The notes under the pieces: model-generated | What the model was told of the DNA's origin: nothing | Databases searched by the model: none | The model's input: only the letters and a program-made list of their open reading frames with translations | Assembly: GCA_002722455.1 (NCBI GenBank) | Contig: PBMB01000004.1 | Coordinates: forward strand, 36,312-68,376 | DNA length: 32,065 nt | Direction: 5' to 3' | From: Chloroflexota bacterium | GTDB taxonomy: Bacteria > Chloroflexota > Dehalococcoidia > Lucifugimonadales > GCA-2722455 | Part shown: positions 23,890 to 32,065 of the stretch, in pieces | How positions within the stretch are numbered: position 1 is the stretch's first letter | Layout: each line of letters opens with the position of its first letter | Made by a program: the position numbers and the translations under genes

Positions 23890-24909
23890 TTGATTAAGGT
23901 TGCCCTTATAGGTGCTGCAGGATATACGGCAAAAGAATTCTTGGAGTTAATTACTAGGCATGAATATTTAGAATTGGATTCAATTGTTTCCGATTCTCTT
24001 ACTGAGGGAACTACGATTAATTCTATTTGGCCAAGATTAAGTAGTCGCATTGAAAAAAAAGTGCAAAAAAAATTAAATAACAAGGTTGATGTAGCTCTAC
24101 TTGCTAAATCAACAAGTGAATCTCAAAAATATGCGGTACAGTTATTAGCTCAGGGGATTCGGGTTGTTGATTTAAGTGCAGCATTTAGATTAAAAGATGT
24201 TGATATTTATGAAAAAACATATGGTGAAACTCATCAATCAAAAGATCTTTTAGCAGATGCAGTTTATGGTATGCCAGAAATATATAGGACTAATATTCGG
24301 GAAGCTAATTTAATAGCTAATCCAGGGTGTTATGCTACTAGCGTGATATTGGGTTCATATCCTCTGTTTTTTCATAAAATTGTTGATCCTAAAAATGTTC
24401 ATGTCAGTGCGTATTCGGGTATATCAGGTGCTGGAATACGCAATACCGATTCTACATATTCATTTGTTGAAAGAAATGAAAATATAACTCCATATAAAAT
24501 TTTGGGACATAGGCATGTACCTGAAATTAATCAAGAACTTTCTAGTGCGTCAGAATCTGACATATCGATTGCATTTGTTCCTCATCTTGCGCCACTAAAT
24601 AAAGGTATTAGTTCTACAATTTTTTTAGAACCCAAGGATAGTAATCAAATTACTGCAACCAAAATTCATCAAATGTATAAGGAATTTTATGCATCTGAAC
24701 CTTTTGTAAGAGTTTTACCTCTAGACAACATTCCTAGTATTTCTAACGTAGTTTCTACTAATTATTGTGATGTTGGTATATTTTATTCAAATGAACTTGG
24801 CAAGATAGTTATTTCTTCTGTATTGGATAATATGGTGAAAGGTGCGGTGGGGCAGGCTATTCAAAATATTAATATAATGTTTGGTTTAGAAGAAAAAACA
24901 GGACTATAA
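23890..24909 (+). CDS. argC: N-acetyl-gamma-glutamyl-phosphate reductase
   Basis: A 339-residue enzyme of arginine synthesis reducing N-acetylglutamyl phosphate to the semialdehyde with NADPH. Seen: KVALIGAAGYTAKE (3-16) with the GxxGYT cofactor motif, the catalytic Cys147 in LIANPGCYAT, SGISGAG, the His motif GHRHVPEINQEL, and FVPHLAPLNKGISSTIF. It starts at TTG 23890 with AAGGAGG at 23879-23885. The region 23720-23889 between it and ktrB holds AT-rich promoter-like sequence but nothing I can assign. No other arg genes are nearby. Confidence 0.95.
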   Translation: MIKVALIGAAGYTAKEFLELITRHEYLELDSIVSDSLTEGTTINSIWPRLSSRIEKKVQKKLNNKVDVALLAKSTSESQKYAVQLLAQGIRVVDLSAAFRLKDVDIYEKTYGETHQSKDLLADAVYGMPEIYRTNIREANLIANPGCYATSVILGSYPLFFHKIVDPKNVHVSAYSGISGAGIRNTDSTYSFVERNENITPYKILGHRHVPEINQELSSASESDISIAFVPHLAPLNKGISSTIFLEPKDSNQITATKIHQMYKEFYASEPFVRVLPLDNIPSISNVVSTNYCDVGIFYSNELGKIVISSVLDNMVKGAVGQAIQNINIMFGLEEKTGL

Positions 24910-24937
24910 TTTATTTTTCTTGTTGAGAAAATTGATT

Positions 24938-25483
24938 GTGATTGATAAATTACTTGAGAATCAGATTATTAAAATTCATAATGCTGATGTATCTATTGGT
25001 ATTGTAGCAACAGGTGGTGGGATGCAATCCATTAGTTGGTTGCTTTCTACGCCTGGGGCATCTAAAACAATGTTGTTTGTCGATGTCCCTTATTCCAAGT
25101 CCGCATTACATAAATTAACGGGAGAAAAGAATTCTTTTTTAAATATTGAAACCGCTTATAATTTTGCGCAAAATGCTTATCAAAGAGGTAGCAATTTATT
25201 AGATACACCGAAAGAGAATATTTTAGGCATTGGATGGTCATCTGCATTGACTACTAATCGTATTAGAAAAGGCAAAAATATTTGTTATGTTGCAATATGT
25301 ACGAATACTAAAGAGATTGGAGCTAGATTAGAGTTGAAAAAAGATGCTCGTACACGTTGGGAAGAAGATTTTTTAGTGAGTCAATTTATCATTATGCAAA
25401 TTACTCAAGTATTAGGGTTGTCATTTGAAATAGATCTGAAATTATTACCTGATGAGGATGTGGTGGATTTATATGTACGGTGA
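24938..25483 (+). CDS. CinA C-terminal-like domain protein (inactive amidohydrolase fold?)
   Basis: About 181 residues resembling the CinA C-terminal/PncC fold: IVATGGGMQSISWLLSTPGAS followed by a VPYSKSALHKLTG segment, then FAQNAYQRGS and a GIGWSSALTTNR strand. PncC nicotinamide-nucleotide amidohydrolases have AESCTGG; here the catalytic Ser position appears to be Val, so a binding rather than hydrolytic role is likely (alignment by eye). The frame is open from TTG 24920, but only GTG 24938 has a ribosome-site-like GAGAA. Its end overlaps the start of the nucleotidyltransferase gene, implying coupling of the two. Confidence 0.68.
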   Translation: MIDKLLENQIIKIHNADVSIGIVATGGGMQSISWLLSTPGASKTMLFVDVPYSKSALHKLTGEKNSFLNIETAYNFAQNAYQRGSNLLDTPKENILGIGWSSALTTNRIRKGKNICYVAICTNTKEIGARLELKKDARTRWEEDFLVSQFIIMQITQVLGLSFEIDLKLLPDEDVVDLYVR

Positions 25484-26084
25484 TTTGGATTGTATTGATG
25501 ATTTATTTAACGAAATTATCGATTATGTTGTAATTAATACTGATGGAGAAGTAGTTTCTTCAAAAAAAATAGTAGATAAACCTAAGGCATTCTTGTCGGG
25601 ATACTTTAATCCATTACATTCTGGACACCAAATTTTGGCATCTGTAGCTGGAAATGAATTAGGAACTCAAGTGTATTTTGAATTAGCAATTTCAAGTATT
25701 GGAAAATCTGAGTTAACTCGTGATGAGTTATTTAAAAGAGTACTTCAATTTAATGGTATAGCACCTGTAGTTTTAACTAATGCAGATATGTTTTATAAGA
25801 AAGCGATATTATTTAATGGAGTAACTTTTGTTGTTGGTTGGGATACTGCAGTTAGAATTATTGATCCATTGTATTATGGTGGGGAAATAAAGGAGATGTA
25901 TTCTAAATTAAGAGGTATTATGGGTGCAAATTGTAGGTTTTTAGTAGCAGGAAGATTGGATAAAGATCGTTTTTATACTTTAGACAATATAAATATACCC
26001 AAAGAATTCGAAGATATGTTTATATCTGTTCCTGAAGACAAATTTAGAATTGATTTATCTTCTACAGATTTGAGAAAAAAATAA
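25473..26084 (+). CDS. Nucleotidyltransferase (HxGH class), NMN/NaMN adenylyltransferase-like
   Basis: About 203 residues with the cytidylyltransferase-fold signature GYFNPLHSGHQ (an HxGH ATP-binding motif after a GxFNPxH strand) and a C-terminal DLSSTDLRKK, equivalent to the ISSTxIR phosphate motif. The middle has FVVGWDTAVRIIDP, resembling the GxD segment of NadD/NadM-like enzymes. Its substrate is uncertain: nicotinate/nicotinamide mononucleotide is plausible given the CinA/PncC-like partner. Of the in-frame ATGs at 25452, 25458 and 25473, the last has GGTGG 6 nt upstream and overlaps the previous stop by 11 nt. Confidence 0.78.
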   Translation: MYGDLDCIDDLFNEIIDYVVINTDGEVVSSKKIVDKPKAFLSGYFNPLHSGHQILASVAGNELGTQVYFELAISSIGKSELTRDELFKRVLQFNGIAPVVLTNADMFYKKAILFNGVTFVVGWDTAVRIIDPLYYGGEIKEMYSKLRGIMGANCRFLVAGRLDKDRFYTLDNINIPKEFEDMFISVPEDKFRIDLSSTDLRKK

Positions 26085-26125
26085 AAAAATGGGATTATTA
26101 AAAGTATTAGGAGGATGTTAGTAAT

Positions 26126-27577
26126 ATGTTTACTGACCTAAGAGAATTTATAAAGGCACTTGAGGATAATGGTGAGCTTCGTCGAATTAACAAATCCGTT
26201 AGTACAGAATTAGAAATCACTGAAATTCTAGATCGTTTAGTTAAAAGTAATGGGCCAGCAGTAATTTTTGAAAATGTTAAGGGATTTGATCAGCCTGTAG
26301 TAGGTAATTTATTCGGATCTCATAGCAGGATGGCATTGGCATTAGGAGTGGAGAATGTATCGGATATAAGTTTAAAAGTTAAAGATATCTTACAATTGGT
26401 AAAATCTCCACCTGAATCATGGATGGATAAAATTAAGGCTTTGACGGATTTATTTAGTCTTTCACGCTCTCAGCCTAAGAATGTGAAAACAGCACCATGT
26501 CATGAAGTGATTAAAATTGGTGACGAAGTAGATTTAAATCAAATTCCAGCTTTAAAATGTTGGCCAGGTGATGCAGGTAAATTCATTACTTTCCCACTTG
26601 TTATTAGCCGTGACCCGATAACAGGTAACCGTAATGTAGGGACTTATCGTATGCAAGTATATGATGAGCGTAGTACAGGAATGCATTGGCAAACTCATAA
26701 GGGTGGAGCTCAACATGATCGAGTTGCTCAAGAAACTAATCAAGCTAAAATTGAAGTTGCTGCAGTTTTAGGAGCAGATCCAGTTACAATGTGGTCTGGA
26801 TCTTTACCATTGCCACCATTTATGGATGAATTAATGGTTTCTGGAGTTATTAGGGGGAAAGGTATTGATTTAGTTAAATGTAAAACTATTAATTTAGAAG
26901 TTCCTGCAAATGCTGAAATTGTTTTAGAAGGATATATTACTCCTGGAGAATTACGTACTGAAGGTCCGTTTGGTGATCATACCGGATATTATTCTGAAGC
27001 AGCTATGTATCCAGTATTTCATATAACTGCCATTACATCTCGTAAAGATGCTATTTACCCAGCTATTGTGGTTGGACGTCCTCCAAGTGAAGATTATTTT
27101 ATGGGATTTGCGGGTGTTAGGCTTATGTTACCAGCATTACAGATGATTATGCCTGAAATTGTAGATTTATACATGCCAGCGGAAGGTATTTTTCATAATT
27201 TAATTGTTGTATCAATTAAAAAAGAATATCCAGGGCAAGCAAAGAAGGTGATGTATGGATTATGGGGATTGAATTTACTTATGTTAACTAAAGCAATCAT
27301 AGTTGTAGATGAAACAGTTGATATATATAATTCATCTGAATTACTTTGGAGAGTTACTGCAAATATTGATCCTATTAGAGATATAACAATTCTTGAAGGC
27401 CCTTTAGATGACCTAGATCATTCTGCACGTACTCGCAAATATGGAAGTAAAGTTGGCATAGATGCAACTTCAAAAACACATCTAGATGGTAATCAAAGAG
27501 GGTGGCCTGAGGATGTAGTGATGGATGATATTACTAAGTCTAATGTTGATCTTAAGTGGAAATCATATGGGTTGTAA
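26126..27577 (+). CDS. ubiD: UbiD-family prenylated-FMN decarboxylase (MqnL-like)
   Basis: A 483-residue decarboxylase of typical UbiD length. The prFMN/metal site is visible as NVGTYRMQVYDERSTGMHW (170-188), with KGGAQH (192-197) after it. The catalytic ELRTEGPFGDHTGYY stretch (275-289) includes Glu279 and Asp284. ATG 26126 has AGGAGG at 26109-26114. UbiX, encoded two genes on, makes the cofactor. With the UbiA gene between them, this is the late-step set of futalosine-type menaquinone synthesis (MqnL/MqnP/MqnM). A role on another aromatic acid is possible. Confidence 0.93.
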   Translation: MFTDLREFIKALEDNGELRRINKSVSTELEITEILDRLVKSNGPAVIFENVKGFDQPVVGNLFGSHSRMALALGVENVSDISLKVKDILQLVKSPPESWMDKIKALTDLFSLSRSQPKNVKTAPCHEVIKIGDEVDLNQIPALKCWPGDAGKFITFPLVISRDPITGNRNVGTYRMQVYDERSTGMHWQTHKGGAQHDRVAQETNQAKIEVAAVLGADPVTMWSGSLPLPPFMDELMVSGVIRGKGIDLVKCKTINLEVPANAEIVLEGYITPGELRTEGPFGDHTGYYSEAAMYPVFHITAITSRKDAIYPAIVVGRPPSEDYFMGFAGVRLMLPALQMIMPEIVDLYMPAEGIFHNLIVVSIKKEYPGQAKKVMYGLWGLNLLMLTKAIIVVDETVDIYNSSELLWRVTANIDPIRDITILEGPLDDLDHSARTRKYGSKVGIDATSKTHLDGNQRGWPEDVVMDDITKSNVDLKWKSYGL

Positions 27578-28449
27578 AATTGGTAGTATTTTTAAAAATC
27601 GATAAGATATTACAAATATTTTATGCAATACGGTTTCATGAAACTCTATTTTCTTTACCATTTTGTTATATTGCAATGATTATTGCATCTCGTGGATGGC
27701 CATTATTTTCAGATTTTATGTGGATTACAATTGCATTAATTAGTGCACGTACTATTGGGATGTCAATGAATAGGTATATAGACAGACACATAGATCGTAA
27801 AAATCCTCGGACATTAAAAAGACATTTGCCTCAAAAAAAATTCCCTGCTATGTATATGGTTTATATATCTTTTGTATGTATCTTAATCCTGAGTTTTTCT
27901 GCATTTCAGTTGAATAAGTTGTCATTTTTTCTCGTTCCTCTAGCTATTTTATTTTTATTGATATATCCATATTTAAAACGTTTGTCATGGTTAGCTAATC
28001 TAGTTCTAGGTATATGTTTAGCTATTGCGCCTATGGGTGCTTGGATAGGTGTCACAGGTTCAGTGGATCTGATAGGTATATTATTAAGTTGTAGCGTTGT
28101 TTTTTGGGCGTCAGGATTTGATATTGTCTATCATTGTCAGGATGTTGATTTCTATAAGGATGAAGGGTTGTATTCATTCGCTCAGAAATTCGGGATTCCT
28201 TTATCACTTGTAATTGCACGGGTTTTTGATATTTTTGCTATTTTAGTATTAGTTATAGTTGGAATAGTATACGGAATGGGTTTTTATTATTATCTTGGAT
28301 GTATCGTAGGTAGTATAGTTTTATTTTTGAAACATCTAGATATTTTTCGATTTGGGCTTAAAAATTTGCGTAGTACTTTTGTTTTTTGGAATATAAGTTT
28401 TTCTTTTGCAATTTTTGCAGGTGTAATAACTGAACTATTAATTTTTTGA
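27556..28449 (+). CDS. mqnP: UbiA-family prenyltransferase (MqnP-like)
   Basis: A polytopic membrane protein with about eight hydrophobic segments, 297 residues from GTG 27556. The first prenyl-diphosphate motif is MNRYIDRHIDRKNPRT (71-86), the NRxxDxxxD form. The second, FDIVYHCQDVDFYKDEGLYSF, differs from the usual QDxxFDxxxGL by Tyr200 where Asp is expected, with an Asp two residues later. IRFHETLFSLPF near the N-terminus fits MqnP. It would prenylate 1,4-dihydroxy-6-naphthoate for menaquinone. The start is unclear: GTG 27556 overlaps ubiD by 22 nt, while TTG 27580 lies 2 nt after the ubiD stop; neither has a good ribosome site. Confidence 0.88.
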   Translation: MEIIWVVKLVVFLKIDKILQIFYAIRFHETLFSLPFCYIAMIIASRGWPLFSDFMWITIALISARTIGMSMNRYIDRHIDRKNPRTLKRHLPQKKFPAMYMVYISFVCILILSFSAFQLNKLSFFLVPLAILFLLIYPYLKRLSWLANLVLGICLAIAPMGAWIGVTGSVDLIGILLSCSVVFWASGFDIVYHCQDVDFYKDEGLYSFAQKFGIPLSLVIARVFDIFAILVLVIVGIVYGMGFYYYLGCIVGSIVLFLKHLDIFRFGLKNLRSTFVFWNISFSFAIFAGVITELLIF

Positions 28450-28484
28450 AATTAACATGTATATTTGTTTTTTTGTTTGAAAGT

Positions 28485-28517
28485 AATAAAATAAGAGCTA
28501 ATGAATATTATTTTATT
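28485..28517 (+). repeat. Perfect 10-bp inverted repeat upstream of ubiX
   Basis: AATAAAATAA (28485-28494) and TTATTTTATT (28508-28517) are exact reverse complements around a 13-nt loop, ending one base before the ubiX ribosome site AGGAA (28519-28523). In RNA this would be a purely A-U hairpin abutting the Shine-Dalgarno; in DNA, a palindromic operator-like site. It lies in the 83-nt mqnP-ubiX gap. Chance occurrence is possible in AT-rich sequence. Confidence 0.45.
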
Positions 28518-28532
28518 TAGGAATACATTGGT

Positions 28533-29144
28533 ATGCTTAAAGAAATTAAATCTAATATTGATTTACCTGTTGTTATTGGTATATCAGGAGCAAGTGGTTC
28601 CATATTAGCTGAAGTTACTGTTGAAAAAACTTTAGCTAAAGGTGTCCCAGTAATACTGACAATGTCATCTGCTGCGCGTATGGTATGGAAGCAGGAGATG
28701 AAAGATTCTTTTGGGGAAACATTAGAACGTTGGACTGATAATGAGAATTTCCAGTATTGTCATATAGGTGATTTACAGGCACCTATTGCAAGTGGGACAT
28801 TCCCAACTAGAGGAATGGCGATAATACCATGTAGTATGTCTACTGTAGCTTCAATAAGGTGTGGTATTAGTGATAATCTCTTAAAACGAGGAGCTGATGT
28901 GATGTTGAAAGAAAAGAGACCTTTAATAATAGTACCTCGTGAGACTCCTTTAACTGAGATCCATTTAGAAAACCTTATGGTTTTAGCTAGAATGGGAGCA
29001 ACTATAATACCTCCTGTTCCACCTTTTTATTTAGGTATAGAGAAAATAAATGATATGGCAGATTATATGGGAGAAAGAGTGTTGTTGGCTCTTGGTTTAA
29101 TAAAGGTACTTCCGTCCAATATGCAATATGACGGAGATGAATAG
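28533..29144 (+). CDS. ubiX: UbiX-family flavin prenyltransferase
   Basis: A 203-residue flavoprotein that prenylates FMN to prFMN, the cofactor for UbiD. Seen: VVIGISGASGS (14-24), the FMN-phosphate loop, then IIPCSMSTVASIRCGISDNLLKRGAD, where the CSM(S/N)T motif is diagnostic, and PLIIVPRETPLTEIHLENL, the PRETP signature. The C-terminal PPVPPFYLG is typical. ATG 28533 has AGGAA 9 nt upstream. It is followed without a gap by the TPP-binding gene. Confidence 0.96.
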   Translation: MLKEIKSNIDLPVVIGISGASGSILAEVTVEKTLAKGVPVILTMSSAARMVWKQEMKDSFGETLERWTDNENFQYCHIGDLQAPIASGTFPTRGMAIIPCSMSTVASIRCGISDNLLKRGADVMLKEKRPLIIVPRETPLTEIHLENLMVLARMGATIIPPVPPFYLGIEKINDMADYMGERVLLALGLIKVLPSNMQYDGDE

Positions 29145-29720
29145 TTGATTAATGAAAGAGATGCCGTATTAGTAATATACGAACAAAGAAAAGACCAAAT
29201 TGTTGTAACTCATATGACACCAGGTCGTTATTGGGCTGAAATATCAGAAGATTCACAACTGGATATCCCTATTTTAGGCGGAATGGGGAAAGCATCCTCT
29301 TTTGGTTTGGGTATAGCTTTAGCAAGAAAAGAAAAAAAGGTTATTGTTTTGGATACCGATGGTTCTTTATTAATGAATCTGGGTACTTTAGCAACGATAT
29401 CTGAACAAAGCCCTACTAATTTCATTCATTTTGTTTTTCAGGATGGTGTTTATGCTACTACTGGAGAACAACCTGTGCCTGGAGGCATGAATATTGATTT
29501 TTCTAGTGCTGCCAAAGCTATGGGGTATAAGGAAACTTTTTATTTTGATGACCTTGAAGTGTTTTGTCAGGATATTAAAAATATACTTACTTTAGATGGT
29601 CCAATTTTAATAACATTAGTAGTTGAACATAATAATGAGATCCCAGGACTAGAGGTTTTATCGATGTTAAGTACTCGGCGTTCGATAAATAGAACAAGGG
29701 ATTTTTTTGTAAATAATTAA
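29145..29720 (+). CDS. TPP-binding enzyme subunit (ComE/sulfopyruvate or phosphonopyruvate decarboxylase C-terminal-like)
   Basis: A 191-residue protein covering only the PP (diphosphate-binding) domain of a ThDP enzyme: LGGMGKASSFGLGIALA (44-60), VLDTDGSLLMNLGTLATI (68-85), FQDGVYATTGEQP (98-110). The layout most resembles the beta subunit of sulfopyruvate decarboxylase. Two metal/cofactor positions differ from the family: GDGS is TDGS (Thr71), and the usual Asn of DNGVYG is Asp100. ThDP enzymes need a pyrimidine-binding partner domain, and no such gene is in the window. It starts at TTG 29145, directly after the ubiX stop, with GGAG about 9 nt upstream inside ubiX. Confidence 0.8.
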   Translation: MINERDAVLVIYEQRKDQIVVTHMTPGRYWAEISEDSQLDIPILGGMGKASSFGLGIALARKEKKVIVLDTDGSLLMNLGTLATISEQSPTNFIHFVFQDGVYATTGEQPVPGGMNIDFSSAAKAMGYKETFYFDDLEVFCQDIKNILTLDGPILITLVVEHNNEIPGLEVLSMLSTRRSINRTRDFFVNN

Positions 29721-29751
29721 TTTTAATCTACTTTTTAATCTCATAAAATGA

Positions 29752-29781
29752 TTGACTCTTAGAGTGCTGAAGTCATATACT
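29752..29781 (+). promoter_or_regulatory. Candidate 23S rRNA promoter
   Basis: TTGACT at 29752-29757 and TATACT at 29776-29781 are separated by 18 nt; each matches 5 of 6 consensus positions. It begins 31 nt after the stop of the TPP gene and lies about 110 nt before the 23S start. It is the best sigma70-type match in the window and would make the 23S transcript independent of any 16S unit. Confidence 0.6.
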
Positions 29782-29832
29782 TATTCTACTTCACAAATAT
29801 TTTTGTTCTTTTTACTTATTTATTTGTGTTGT

Positions 29833-29879
29833 TGAACTTTAACAATTGAATAAAGTAGTAGCATCTTAATAATTTAAGA
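29833..29879 (+). promoter_or_regulatory. rRNA leader: boxA-like element and small inverted repeat
   Basis: TGAACTTTAACA (29833-29844) resembles the boxA antitermination element TGCTCTTTAACA and is placed as in rRNA leaders, between promoter and mature rRNA. A 6-bp inverted repeat TCTTAA/TTAAGA with a 4-nt loop follows at 29864-29879, just before the 23S 5' end; it may be a weak hairpin. No 16S 3' end (anti-SD CCTCC) or tRNA is seen in 29721-29890. Confidence 0.45.
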
Positions 29880-29891
29880 GTACTTAACGTG

Positions 29892-32065
<2,174 letters not shown>

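Noticed and set aside
29721..29891. tRNA or 16S 3' end upstream of 23S
   Set aside because: No anti-Shine-Dalgarno CCTCC, tRNA T-loop GTTCGA or CCA-type end is present in this stretch.

Overview
This is an AT-rich bacterial chromosome segment (roughly one third G+C by eye). It is densely packed with short intergenic gaps and many TTG/GTG starts behind good Shine-Dalgarno sites. I see no CRISPR array, insertion sequence, phage gene or tRNA. Several traits fit a marine Chloroflexota/Dehalococcoidia (SAR202-like) genome: a 23S rRNA gene with no 16S in front of it, a futalosine-type menaquinone cluster, a mitochondrial-type aconitase, and a Zn-ribbon L28. This placement is inference; the 23S sequence would settle it.

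Layout: (1) 1-1.3 kb, + strand: tail of an unknown gene, then a Gfo/Idh/MocA oxidoreductase. (2) 7.04-1.3 kb, - strand: probable operon SDR > cmk > plsC > glmS > FAD oxidoreductase, mixing nucleotide, phospholipid and cell-wall precursor synthesis. (3) 7.2-10.5 kb, +: 7Fe ferredoxin, aconitase and a P-loop protein with an unusual Walker A. (4) 11.97-10.47 kb, -: rpmB and hemA. (5) 12.1-18.33 kb, +: fakA, recG, a DapA-family aldolase and an MfnB-like furan-phosphate synthase fused to a TusA-like sulfur-carrier domain. (6) 18.4-18.95 kb, +: a small membrane protein and a YtxH protein. (7) 23.7-18.96 kb, -: K+ uptake module (TrkH/KtrB channel, three TrkA/KTN-type proteins, a Usp-like protein) ending in pheA. 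(8) 23.9-26.1 kb, +: argC, then a CinA-like protein overlapping a nucleotidyltransferase. (9) 26.1-29.7 kb, +: UbiD, UbiA/MqnP, UbiX and a lone TPP-binding subunit. (10) 29.75 kb to the end: promoter, boxA-like leader and 5' three quarters of 23S rRNA.

How they connect: the UbiD/UbiA/UbiX trio fits the late steps of futalosine-pathway menaquinone synthesis. Aconitase and ferredoxin serve central carbon and electron flow. Cmk, PlsC, FakA and GlmS serve growth and envelope synthesis.

The strongest candidate for something undescribed is the MfnB-TusA fusion (17319-18329). It keeps the MfnB catalytic residues, carries a TusA-like domain that retains its cysteine but lacks the usual CPxP prolines, and lies 14 nt after a DapA-type aldolase. 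It may make a furan, possibly sulfur-linked, metabolite in a non-methanogen. Secondary candidates are the orphan TPP subunit with altered cofactor motifs behind ubiX and the CinA-like/nucleotidyltransferase pair.
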